DNA of 10,232 nucleotides. Source: Cuspidothrix sp046080565. Lineage in GTDB: Bacteria > Cyanobacteriota > Cyanobacteriia > Cyanobacteriales > Nostocaceae. A program made the translations under genes and the position numbers. How positions within the stretch are numbered: position 1 is the stretch's first letter; the number at the start of each line of letters is the position of its first letter. This document shows positions 1-5,105 of this stretch, one piece after another. The notes beneath the pieces were generated by a model, which saw only the letters and a program-made list of their open reading frames with translations, did not search any database and was not told the origin of the DNA. The DNA lies in NCBI GenBank assembly GCA_046080565.1, contig JBJTUF010000095.1:1-10232 (forward strand), in the 5' to 3' direction.

Positions 1-150
1 ATGTTTCTTAACTGTATTTCTAACTTAATAGTAATTATTTCTATTTAGCTTCAACAAATTCTTTCAACAATTAGGTCTTATGTACTAAATACATCCGTTT
101 CCTTGGGGTGTGACAGTTGTGGGTGCGGAATGTGGGTTATAATGTTATTG

Positions 151-184
151 TGTTGGGTTGCGCTTTGCTTAACCCAACCTACGA
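151..184. repeat. Dispersed repeat forming a GTTGGGTT/AACCCAAC hairpin
   Basis: A perfect 8-bp inverted repeat, GTTGGGTT (152-159) and AACCCAAC (171-178), encloses an 11-nt loop containing GCGCTTTGC and is followed by CTACGAAT. A near copy lies at 1852-1884. The same sequence type is, from general knowledge, widely scattered in cyanobacterial intergenic regions. The rest of 1-252 shows no gene, no RNA gene and no convincing promoter. Confidence 0.7.
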
Positions 185-252
185 ATTATTACTAGGTAAA
201 AAATAATGAGAGTAAGATAAAACTTGATGTGAAACAATGATAAAATAAAGTA

Positions 253-510
253 ATGTCCAAAAAGCGTAAGTTATTAGAGAAAGTCCTTTCTGGCTCTAGA
301 AATATTCAATTCTATGATTTAGTGACTTTAGTTGAAGCCTTTGGTTTTTCGTTATCACGTATCAACGGTAGTCATCACGTTTTTACTCATGCAACTATCC
401 CTGAACTTATTAACTTACAAAACCGCAATGGTAAAGCTATTCCTTATTAGGTTCGTCAATTTTTGATTTTGATTGAAAAACATGCACTCACTTTGGAGGA
501 TGAGCAATGA
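253..510 (+). pseudogene. hicA: HicA-type mRNA interferase toxin, interrupted by an amber codon
   Basis: HicA toxins are small double-stranded-RNA-binding-fold ribonucleases that cleave mRNA and are neutralised by HicB. The N-terminal 65 residues match the family: a DLVTLVEAFGF helix followed by the hallmark GSHHVF around residues 39-44, with the catalytic His at 41 or 42. The frame stops at TAG (448-450). Beyond it the same frame continues without a break as VRQFLILIEKHALTLEDEQ and ends at TGA (508-510), which overlaps the hicB start as ATGA. Family members normally read PY-Q-VRQFL here, so a CAG to TAG change is the simplest explanation. The 65-residue product would lack the second helix. 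There is no strong Shine-Dalgarno before ATG 253. An intact gene would encode about 84 residues, normal for HicA. The toxin is probably dead unless the stop is read through. Confidence 0.85.
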
Positions 511-728
511 AGCAGTATCACATTAATATTTTCTACAGTCAAGAAGATGAAGGTTATATTGCTGATATTCCCGATTTAAAATATTTTTCAGGATTTGGTT
601 TAACCGAAGAAGAAGCACTGCAAGAAGTTCTGAAAGCCAAAGCTGCTTGGTTAGAAGCTGCGGAAATAGAAGGTAAACCGATTCCCGAAGCAAGATATAA
701 ACCTGTAATTTATCAGATAGCTTCATAG
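507..728 (+). CDS. hicB: HicB-type antitoxin (UPF0150 family)
   Basis: This 73-residue protein belongs to the HicB-like antitoxin family, which adopts a partly degraded RNase H-like fold and binds the HicA toxin. Visible family features are the N-terminal strand YHINIFYSQEDEGYIADIPDL, the GFGLTEEEAL turn-helix and the long helix ending AAEIEGKPIPEAR. It lacks the C-terminal DNA-binding domain of longer HicB proteins. The start is well supported: GGAGG at 495-499 sits 7 nt before ATG 507, and the ATG overlaps the ancestral hicA stop. Because hicA is interrupted upstream, translational coupling from the toxin is probably lost, while this ribosome binding site still serves hicB. The gene itself looks intact, an antitoxin whose toxin is broken. 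Confidence 0.88.
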   Translation: MKQYHINIFYSQEDEGYIADIPDLKYFSGFGLTEEEALQEVLKAKAAWLEAAEIEGKPIPEARYKPVIYQIAS

Positions 729-732
729 CTTT

Positions 733-788
733 ATAGTCTTATGGAAAAGTTAAATTATCGTGAGATAGTAAAATATATTATGATACTT
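733..788 (+). pseudogene. Remnant of an xisH-xisI junction
   Basis: Two overlapping fragments are readable. In one frame 733-753 gives IVLWKS then stop, matching the C-termini of the two intact XisH proteins here (EIVLWKE and EIVLWKP). In another frame ATG 741 opens MEKLNYREIVKYI, matching the XisI N-terminus METLNYQEIVKDI encoded at 3984. The xisI start and xisH stop overlap by 13 nt (741-753), exactly as in both intact pairs. After about codon 14 the xisI likeness ends and a CTTTGCG-type repeat begins, and the frame stops at 831-833. Nearly all of xisH and all but the first codons of xisI are gone, so this is the scar of a deleted third xisHI pair, directly after hicB. Confidence 0.8.
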
Positions 789-792
789 ATCT

Positions 793-860
793 TTCTTTGC
801 GTCTTTGCTCCTTTGCGACTTTGCGCGAAATAAAAAATATTTAAACACTTTGCGTGAGAT
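793..860. repeat. CTTTGCG-type dispersed repeat cluster
   Basis: Successive units CTTTGCGTCTTTGCTCC, TTTGCGACTTTGCGCG and, after a short AT-rich gap, CTTTGCGTGAGAT. The same repeat type occurs at 2699-2725 and 4371-4402, each time just downstream of an xisI gene, and a relative (TTCGTGTTCTTCGTGTCTTCG) at 6319-6350. No coding role is seen here. Confidence 0.75.
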
Positions 861-865
861 ATAAA

Positions 866-1240
866 TTATGGTACAGGAGCATTTTTAGGATGTTTCCCGG
901 CATAATAGACAACAACCTTTAATTGCTCCTCATTAGGAACATAAAATACCCTATCACCACTTGTAACTTCATACTCCCAAGCACCTTGATAAACTTTCCC
1001 CTTTAAAGGAAAAACCCGCTTTGGTTGTCTAGTTATTGGTGCATTACATAAATCTTCATAACAACGAGAGCAGTTTTCTGGATAACGTTGCATTAATGCT
1101 TCCCAATCTCGATTAACCCTTTTATTTTTAGCAACTACTAGCCAAATTCCAATTGTTTGAGATAATGCAGGTGCAGATAATTTTACTTCTGGTGGTTTTA
1201 CATTATCAATTAACTCATTTTCAGCAGCATTATCTGACAT
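866..1240 (-). CDS. Probable RelE-superfamily toxin partner of the Phd/YefM antitoxin
   Basis: This 124-residue protein has a C-terminal part reading PKRVFPLKGKVYQGAWEY, then GDRVFYVPNEEQLKVVVYYAGKHP. That alternation of strands with conserved Arg/Lys and an aromatic resembles the RelE/ParE fold, in which basic and aromatic residues contact the ribosomal A-site mRNA. The N-terminal 40 residues are probably poorly structured. The start is taken at ATG 1240. The frame is open to a TTG at 1252 that overlaps the upstream stop, but a GGTGG at 1253-1257 lies 12 nt before the ATG and abuts the TTG. It is 8 nt downstream of the antitoxin gene and clearly shares its transcript. The toxin assignment rests on fold-like pattern and on position, not on clear family recognition. 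Confidence 0.6.
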   Translation of the reverse strand: MSDNAAENELIDNVKPPEVKLSAPALSQTIGIWLVVAKNKRVNRDWEALMQRYPENCSRCYEDLCNAPITRQPKRVFPLKGKVYQGAWEYEVTSGDRVFYVPNEEQLKVVVYYAGKHPKNAPVP

Positions 1241-1248
1241 AAAATAAT

Positions 1249-1743
1249 TCAACCACCACTTTTATTAATAGGTGATGTTAAAGGTATTTCATCAGTTTCA
1301 TCATTAAAAGCTGCTGCTAACTCAGGACTACTAATAGCTATAGAACTTTCTTTCCATTCATAAATAATAGCATCAATCAAATCCCAAGCCTGATTAGAAG
1401 TATCAGTTAAGCGAAAAGCCTCACTCACTTCTTTAATAAAATCTTGCAATTCATCAGCATCAAAAACCCGCAACCATCCATAAGGATGCTCATAACCTAT
1501 TTTTTGTCCTAATAATAACCGAAACGCAACCGATAACACCTCAAAAACAGCCTTACTTTGTGTTACCCCTTTGACAAGATAAGCCACATCTTCACGACGT
1601 AATAGCGCAAAAGATTGGTCATTTCTGGTAATAGTAATTGGGTGTTCATAAGCCTTATCTAAAACCTTTCCAGGTTGACGATTTAACTCAGTAGCTGTTA
1701 CTAACTCATCTGAGTAAGCATTACTAAAAATTGCAATTGACAT
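1249..1743 (-). CDS. Phd/YefM-family antitoxin with a long C-terminal extension
   Basis: Residues 10-55 of this 164-residue protein form a typical Phd/YefM (prevent-host-death) DNA-binding domain: VTATELNRQPGKVLDKAYE, then PITITRNDQSFALL and RREDVAYL. Such proteins dimerise on DNA, repress their own operon and bind a toxin through a C-terminal tail. Here the tail is about 100 residues and looks mostly helical and acidic, where YefM proteins usually total 80-95 residues. The start is ATG 1743 with GAGGG four bases upstream. The frame is open to a TTG at 1764, but that codon has no ribosome binding site of its own and its first codons contain a GGAGG. A consensus promoter and paired operator lie just upstream. 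The RelE-like partner follows 8 nt downstream. Confidence 0.8.
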   Translation of the reverse strand: MSIAIFSNAYSDELVTATELNRQPGKVLDKAYEHPITITRNDQSFALLRREDVAYLVKGVTQSKAVFEVLSVAFRLLLGQKIGYEHPYGWLRVFDADELQDFIKEVSEAFRLTDTSNQAWDLIDAIIYEWKESSIAISSPELAAAFNDETDEIPLTSPINKSGG

Positions 1744-1789
1744 GATACCCTCGTTTTCCTCCAAACGCTGACTTAATCTGAAGAAGATA

Positions 1790-1809
1790 TTACGTAATAT
1801 TATACGTAA
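1790..1809. promoter_or_regulatory. Paired TACGTA operator, YefM-like geometry
   Basis: Two TACGTA palindromes (1791-1796 and 1803-1808) lie 12 bp apart centre to centre, inside a larger inverted repeat TTACGTA-n6-TACGTAA. E. coli YefM-YoeB uses two TGTACA-core palindromes with the same 12-bp spacing, as I recall. The site covers the -10 box and start site of the antitoxin promoter, so repression by the Phd/YefM protein is the likely role. Confidence 0.7.
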
Positions 1810-1826
1810 CCCTGATCATTTGTCAA
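1799..1826 (-). promoter_or_regulatory. Consensus sigma70 promoter of the antitoxin-toxin operon
   Basis: On the minus strand TTGACA (1826-1821) and TATAAT (1804-1799) are both perfect consensus hexamers with a 16-bp spacer, pointing at the antitoxin gene at 1743. Transcription would start near 1792, giving a leader of about 50 nt. The -10 hexamer overlaps both operator palindromes. Confidence 0.8.
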
Positions 1827-1851
1827 TAGGTAACATTACAAAAGTATGTAG

Positions 1852-1884
1852 ATTGGGTTGCGCTTCGCTTAACCAAACCTACGA
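1852..1884. repeat. Second copy of the GGGTTGCGCTTCGCTTAACC repeat
   Basis: TTGGGTT-GCGCTTCGCTT-AACCAAACCTACGAAT is the same element as at 151-184 with one mismatch in the stem (AACCAAA for AACCCAA). It lies in the divergent spacer between the Phd/YefM operon and xisHI pair 1. Confidence 0.65.
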
Positions 1885-1910
1885 ATATAATAGAAAATAC
1901 ATAAAACATC

Positions 1911-1925
1911 AGGTATAATCTAAGA
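1911..1925 (+). promoter_or_regulatory. Conserved upstream motif AGGTATAATCTAAGA, probable -10 region of xisH copy 1
   Basis: The 15-bp string is identical to 3540-3554 upstream of the second xisH. It sits 24 nt before this start and 22 nt before the other, while surrounding bases differ. TATAAT within it is a consensus -10 hexamer. No good -35 is visible at either copy, so an activator-dependent or extended -10 promoter is possible. Confidence 0.6.
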
Positions 1926-1949
1926 TAGCAAATATGGCTTTATGTTTTT

Positions 1950-2366
1950 ATGTCAGCAAAAGATTTTTTTCATAATGCAGTCAGGTTAGCTTTAGAAAAA
2001 GATGGTTGGTTAATTACCGATGATCCTTTATCATTTACAGTAGATGGTCTTGATTTTAGAATTGATTTAGGAGCAGAAAGACTATTAGGAGCAGAAAAAG
2101 AAGGTCAAAAAATAGCTGTTGAGGTAAAATCTTTTTTAGGGCAATCTGAGGTTACTGAATTTCATACAGCTTTAGGACAAACACTTAATTATCGTACTGT
2201 TTTAAGAAAAAAAGAACCCAACCGCATTTTATATCTAGCAATTGGTAATGACATATACAAAGAGTTTTTTCTAATTCCGTTTATTCAAGAAATAATTGCT
2301 GAACATAAATTAAAATTATTGATTTTTGAAATCATTAAACAGGAGATTGTTTTATGGAAGGAATGA
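1950..2366 (+). CDS. xisH: XisH-family protein (PD-(D/E)XK nuclease fold), copy 1
   Basis: XisH was named for a protein required, with XisF and XisI, for developmentally timed excision of the Anabaena fdxN element. The family is far more widespread than that element and has a restriction-endonuclease-like fold. The 138 residues are full length. The candidate catalytic set is visible: Asp39 in FRIDLGAE and Glu58-x-Lys60 in IAVEVKSF, followed by the conserved EFHTALGQ helix and a LYLAI strand. The C-terminus ends EIVLWKE. The start is ATG 1950, giving MSAKDFFHN, shared with copy 2. The xisI start overlaps the stop by 13 nt, so the two are co-translated. No XisF recombinase or fdxN-type excision site is seen, so a function in fdxN excision should not be assumed. 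Confidence 0.9.
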   Translation: MSAKDFFHNAVRLALEKDGWLITDDPLSFTVDGLDFRIDLGAERLLGAEKEGQKIAVEVKSFLGQSEVTEFHTALGQTLNYRTVLRKKEPNRILYLAIGNDIYKEFFLIPFIQEIIAEHKLKLLIFEIIKQEIVLWKE

Positions 2367-2683
2367 ATTATCCTGAATTAGTAAAAACCGTATTAGCAAG
2401 ACATACCGAAAATCATAGATCAGAAGGAACAGAAAAGGAATTAATTTTTGATTGTGAAAGAAATAGTTATTTAGTAGTTCACGTAGGATGGAACAATAAC
2501 GAAAGGGCTTATGGTACAGTTATTCATGTAGATATTAGAGATGGAAAAATCTGGATTCAGCGAGATTTAACTGAAGAAGGTGTAGCTAGTGAGTTGGTAG
2601 AATTAGGAGTACCAAAAACGGATATAGTTTTAGGTTTTAAATCTCCTTTTGTGAGGGAATTTACTGGTTTTGCAGTGGGTTAA
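2354..2683 (+). CDS. xisI: XisI-family protein, copy 1
   Basis: XisI is the obligate genetic partner of XisH, with no known catalytic activity. This 109-residue protein is full length and shows the family's landmarks: a short N-terminal helix (NYPELVKTVLARH), the strand RNSYLVVHVGW, DGKIWIQRDLTEEG in the middle, and the near-invariant ending ELGVPKTDIVLGFKSPFVREFTGF. The start is taken at ATG 2354, 8 nt after AGGAG (2341-2345). A second ATG at 2363 is possible. The 13-nt overlap with xisH is identical in extent to that of copy 2 and of the remnant at 741, showing that the overlap is a fixed property of the module. A CTTTGCG repeat follows 15 nt after the stop. Confidence 0.9.
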   Translation: MEGMNYPELVKTVLARHTENHRSEGTEKELIFDCERNSYLVVHVGWNNNERAYGTVIHVDIRDGKIWIQRDLTEEGVASELVELGVPKTDIVLGFKSPFVREFTGFAVG

Positions 2684-2698
2684 ATTTTTTGTATTCTT

Positions 2699-2725
2699 CC
2701 TTTGCGTCTTTGCGTGAGAAAAAAC
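2699..2725. repeat. CTTTGCG-type dispersed repeat after xisI copy 1
   Basis: CCTTTGCGTCTTTGCGTGAG followed by A6-C fills most of the 45-bp convergent gap between xisI and the aspartyl protease pseudogene. It is the cleanest copy of the repeat in the window. No stable terminator hairpin is visible in the gap. Confidence 0.75.
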
Positions 2726-2728
2726 TCT

Positions 2729-3091
2729 TCAACCCAAAGTCAAAATACCCTCTGGAAAATCCACAACCAAACGCAAAAACTTCAACCATTCAGAACCTAA
2801 TAAAACTTCTGTAATATTATCCCCCACATGAACAGGAATTTCATACTCTTCTCCAGCCAATATTACCTTACCTAAATAGATATTAAACCTTGATTCACCT
2901 TGTGCTGTTTGCATCGGTTCATTACCAAGAAAAACCTAATCAAGTCCATCTAAATCTTGGGTATTGATTGCCATAAACTTAGTAAAACCTGTATCTAACA
3001 TCGCGTCTACAGGCAAATTTAACCCATCAGCAGTAATCAAATCAATTTCAAAAAATAGCTGCCCCTCACTACCAAAATTTCCCTGAATCAT
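2729..3091 (-). pseudogene. Retropepsin-like aspartyl protease, interrupted by an amber codon
   Basis: Reading from ATG 3091, the frame gives a family-typical start (GNFGSEGQLFFEIDL), the aspartic protease signature DAMLDTGFT at residues 30-37 with candidate catalytic Asp33, and the flap-side pattern PVHVGD. It ends with the family-typical VLLGSEWLKFLRLVVDFPEG. At codon 52 (2936-2938) the frame meets TAG in LDGLD-stop-VFLG. Relatives, as I recall them, have Trp here, so TGG to TAG is the likely change. The frame on both sides is otherwise intact, 120 codons in all, which points to a recent single mutation. A truncated product restarting at ATG 2914 would lack the catalytic aspartate. The start overlaps the upstream gene's TGA as ATGA, so the two form one unit. 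Confidence 0.82.
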
Positions 3092-3405
3092 ATTCTCCCA
3101 GTCGTTCCTGTTTCATTTAAGCAAAACACATAATTTTTGGCATTTGGATATTTTTCCAGGACTTTTTTATGAGCTTGCATATTATCTTGATCCAGAAAGT
3201 ATTCACCACTATTTGGTTCTATGCCAATATACCAACCATAGTGACTTTCAATATATTCAGGACGCACACGCTCAAAAATTGCCCGACAACGTTGATAAAA
3301 TATTTCATCTTCCGCTTCTCGTCTAGCTAATTCTTCTGGTGATATAGTCAATTCAGGAAAAATTCTTCCTCTTCCTACCACTTTTTTTGATGTTATGTGA
3401 GTCAT
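3088..3405 (-). CDS. Conserved hypothetical protein paired with the aspartyl protease gene
   Basis: This 105-residue protein has no function I can name. It has an acidic and basic helical middle (ISPEELARREAEDEIFYQRCRAIFERVRPEY), then YGWYIGIEPNSGEYFLDQD, then a tail PNAKNYVFCLNETGTTGRI. Proteins with the IEP-SGEYF and NETG-GRI patterns are familiar upstream of retropepsin-like genes in cyanobacteria, and the ATGA overlap with the next gene supports a functional pair. It has no signal peptide and no membrane segment. There is no obvious Shine-Dalgarno before ATG 3405. With the protease partner broken, this half of the pair is probably an orphan. A two-gene regulatory or toxin-antitoxin-like role is only a guess from the arrangement. 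Confidence 0.7.
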   Translation of the reverse strand: MTHITSKKVVGRGRIFPELTISPEELARREAEDEIFYQRCRAIFERVRPEYIESHYGWYIGIEPNSGEYFLDQDNMQAHKKVLEKYPNAKNYVFCLNETGTTGRI

Positions 3406-3451
3406 ATTATTAACTTGAAATCTAGTTATAATCTTAACTTAAATTGTGCTT

Positions 3452-3520
3452 AATTGCAAATATTATCATTATTTAAACATAAATTTTAACTTAATTTTTC
3501 CTTATACAGAATTTGCAATT
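3452..3520. repeat. Spaced 10-bp inverted repeat in the divergent spacer
   Basis: AATTGCAAAT (3452-3461) and ATTTGCAATT (3511-3520) are perfect inverted copies 49 bp apart. In the same spacer ACTTGAAATCT occurs twice as a direct repeat (3413-3423 and 3521-3531). They lie between divergent genes (hypothetical 3405 and xisH 3577) and may bind a regulator, though AT-rich chance matches are possible. Confidence 0.4.
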
Positions 3521-3539
3521 ACTTGAAATCTTAAAAATT

Positions 3540-3554
3540 AGGTATAATCTAAGA
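3540..3554 (+). promoter_or_regulatory. Conserved upstream motif AGGTATAATCTAAGA, probable -10 region of xisH copy 2
   Basis: Identical to 1911-1925 and at almost the same distance from the xisH start (22 nt). It contains the -10 hexamer TATAAT. TTGAAA at 3523-3528 is too close (14 bp) to be a standard -35. Confidence 0.6.
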
Positions 3555-3576
3555 AAAAATATCACTTTAACTTCTT

Positions 3577-3996
3577 ATGTCAGCAAAAGATATTTTTCAC
3601 AATACTGTTAAAATAGCATTAGAAAAAGAGAATTGGCAAATTACTGATTATCCTTTATATTTACGCTTAACAGCATTAGTTAAAATTAGGATAGATTTAG
3701 GAGCAGAAAAGCTAATTGGTGCTGAGAAAGATAATCAAAAGATAGCAGTAGAGGTAAAAAGTTTTCTCGGACTTTCAGCTATTTCTGAATTTCATACAGC
3801 CATTGGTCAATTTTTAAATTATAGGATAGCATTAGGACAGCAAGACCCTGAAAGAATATTATATTTAGCTATATCTCAAGATATATATCAAGAGTTTTTT
3901 ACTGATAGGTTCATTCAAACAGTTTTACAAACTTATGAGATTAAATTATTAGTTTTTGATATTAACAAGGAGGAAATAGTGTTATGGAAACCTTAA
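3577..3996 (+). CDS. xisH: XisH-family protein (PD-(D/E)XK nuclease fold), copy 2
   Basis: A 139-residue paralogue of the XisH encoded at 1950. The candidate catalytic residues are conserved: Asp40 in IRIDLGAE and Glu59-x-Lys61 in IAVEVKSF. EFHTAIGQ and RILYLAIS follow in the same order, and the C-terminus reads EIVLWKP. The two copies agree closely over the catalytic core and differ mainly at residues 25-37, where this one has LRLTALVKI against FTVDGLDF, and near the C-terminus. That fits specialisation towards different partners or old duplicates arriving separately rather than a fresh tandem duplication. ATG 3577 opens MSAKDIFHN, as in copy 1. The 13-nt overlap with xisI is the same. Confidence 0.9.
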   Translation: MSAKDIFHNTVKIALEKENWQITDYPLYLRLTALVKIRIDLGAEKLIGAEKDNQKIAVEVKSFLGLSAISEFHTAIGQFLNYRIALGQQDPERILYLAISQDIYQEFFTDRFIQTVLQTYEIKLLVFDINKEEIVLWKP

Positions 3997-4316
3997 ATTA
4001 TCAAGAGATAGTAAAAGATATTATCTCTAAATACGCAAAAGACCAAGCAGAGGAAGATTTAGAAAATACAGAAATTGTCTTTGATACAGAACGGGATATT
4101 TATTTATTACTATATACAGGATGGAAAGATGAAACTAGAATTTATGGTTGTCCCATTCATATTAGTGTTAAAGATGGAAAAATCTGGATTGAAAGGGATT
4201 TTACGGAAGAAGGAATTCCTCATCAATTAGTAGAGTTAGGTGTGCCGAAATCAGATATTGTTTTAGGTTTTAGATCACCTTATGTGAGACAGTTTACTGG
4301 TTTTGCATCGGTTTAG
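3984..4316 (+). CDS. xisI: XisI-family protein, copy 2
   Basis: This 110-residue XisI paralogue is complete. Landmarks: METLNYQEIVKDIISKYA, the strand RDIYLLLYTGW, the segment DGKIWIERDFTEEG, and the ending ELGVPKSDIVLGFRSPYVRQFTGF. ATG 3984 follows AGGAGG (3968-3973) with 10-nt spacing, inside the last codons of xisH. It is closer to the N-terminal remnant at 741 (MEKLNYREIVKYI) than copy 1 is, which suggests the lost pair resembled this one. About 55 nt after the stop comes another CTTTGCG repeat. The partner relationship with XisH is established for the family, while the biochemical role of XisI is not known to me. Confidence 0.9.
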   Translation: METLNYQEIVKDIISKYAKDQAEEDLENTEIVFDTERDIYLLLYTGWKDETRIYGCPIHISVKDGKIWIERDFTEEGIPHQLVELGVPKSDIVLGFRSPYVRQFTGFASV

Positions 4317-4370
4317 ATTTTTTATTCAATTTTTATATTTTGGTAACTTGATGATCTCACTTGAAATTTT

Positions 4371-4402
4371 TTGCGTTCTTACTTTGCGCCTTTGCGTGAA
4401 AC
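4371..4402. repeat. CTTTGCG-type dispersed repeat overlapping a coding end
   Basis: TTGCGTTCTTACTTTGCGCC continuing into TTTGCGTGAAAC. On the minus strand it supplies the last codons (NVSRKGAK then stop) of the gene ending at 4379. It is the third copy located just after an xisI 3' end. Confidence 0.75.
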
Positions 4403-4744
4403 ATTCATGTCAGTAACAACTTTACGTAATGTTTCACTGAAATAAACAACTTCATGATTAGGTGCAAGTTCTTTTTGCAGTTGTTTCCATAAACTAATAC
4501 CTTCTTTTTCAAAAGCCGCTTCTTCTTCTGGACTTAAATCTGATGAATTAGGATCTTCCCAATTCAATTTTGCATCATAAATATCTGCCCATTTTTCCAA
4601 ACGGGTAATAGTTTGTTGACTCAGTGGTAATGTTTCTGGGTCAATATCTCCAGCTTTATCAGAATTTACCCACCATAACGGGTAACATTCATAATCAGCC
4701 ATGAGTTTGATTTTTTCTACTTTAAGCTGTTTGTCGTTTTTCAT
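4379..4744 (-). CDS. Conserved hypothetical protein following a Phd/YefM antitoxin
   Basis: The 121-residue product is acidic, without signal peptide or membrane segment. I cannot assign it to a characterised family. Its recognisable core is LMADYECYPLWWVNSDKAGDIDP, LPLSQQTITRLEKWADIYDAKLN and FEKEGISLWKQLQKEL. The pattern ECxPLW, GxxDPExLPLS and LxxWAxxYD recurs in uncharacterised bacterial proteins as I recall. The start is ATG 4744, preceded at 8 nt by GGGGAAG. A TTG at 4768 opens the same frame but has poorer signals. It lies 33 nt downstream of the antitoxin on the same strand, the place where a toxin normally sits, yet its sequence is not RelE-, YoeB- or PIN-like. The last residues NVSRKGAK come from a dispersed repeat, so the original C-terminus may have been replaced. 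Confidence 0.72.
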   Translation of the reverse strand: MKNDKQLKVEKIKLMADYECYPLWWVNSDKAGDIDPETLPLSQQTITRLEKWADIYDAKLNWEDPNSSDLSPEEEAAFEKEGISLWKQLQKELAPNHEVVYFSETLRKVVTDMNVSRKGAK

Positions 4745-4777
4745 GTTTAATACTTCCCCAAGTTTCAATAATGAAAT

Positions 4778-5047
4778 CTAGCTTGTAGAAAATAATTCGT
4801 TGATACTTTGCGGTTTTAAAGTTCTTGTTTTTGCTCTTTCTAAAGCAGTTAAAAGACGCGCTGCATTTTTAGGGGAGCGTAGTAAATGAGTTGTTTCTAA
4901 TAAACTTTCTAATTCGTCAGCAGCAATAAGGGCGACGTTTTCACCGTCAGGTTGGGTAATAATCATTACTTCTCTATCTGCAACTACTTGAGCGCAGATT
5001 TCAGCTAGGTTATTACGAGCATCTGTTAAGTTTGTTTGGTTGGACAT
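4778..5047 (-). CDS. Phd/YefM-family antitoxin
   Basis: This 89-residue protein is a standard-length Phd/YefM antitoxin. TNLTDARNNLAEICAQV forms the N-terminal helix, EVMIITQPDGENVALIAADELESL the beta-hairpin and helix that complete the DNA-binding dimer, and the tail LRSPKNAARLLTALERAK-LKPQSINEL is the usual toxin-binding end. ATG 5047 is chosen because family members begin close to MSNQTNLTDARNNLAE. In-frame ATGs at 5065 and 5089 would add 6 or 14 atypical residues and run into the likely operator. GAGG lies 12 nt upstream of ATG 5047. Its downstream partner is the unrecognised protein at 4379-4744, not a canonical toxin. Confidence 0.87.
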   Translation of the reverse strand: MSNQTNLTDARNNLAEICAQVVADREVMIITQPDGENVALIAADELESLLETTHLLRSPKNAARLLTALERAKTRTLKPQSINELFSTS

Positions 5048-5077
5048 GGTGGGATTTTTCCTCATGCTGTATGCTTC

Positions 5078-5103
5078 CCAGTACATCATAACTTGATTAC
5101 TGG
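5078..5103. promoter_or_regulatory. Imperfect palindrome, probable operator of the second Phd/YefM gene
   Basis: CCAGTA-c-ATCA on one side mirrors TGAT-TACTGG on the other, arms of ten bases with one bulged base. It lies between the predicted transcription start and the antitoxin start, the usual place for an autoregulatory site. Confidence 0.5.
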
Positions 5104-5105
5104 AA

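Noticed and set aside
1744..1764. TTG start at 1764 extending the first Phd/YefM antitoxin by 7 residues
   Set aside because: The added codons contain the GGAGG/GAGGG ribosome-binding sequence of the ATG at 1743, and nothing suitable lies upstream of the TTG.
1950..4316. An fdxN-type excision element controlled by these xisHI genes
   Set aside because: No XisF-like recombinase, no nif gene and no pair of excision sites is visible, and XisHI occur widely without such elements.
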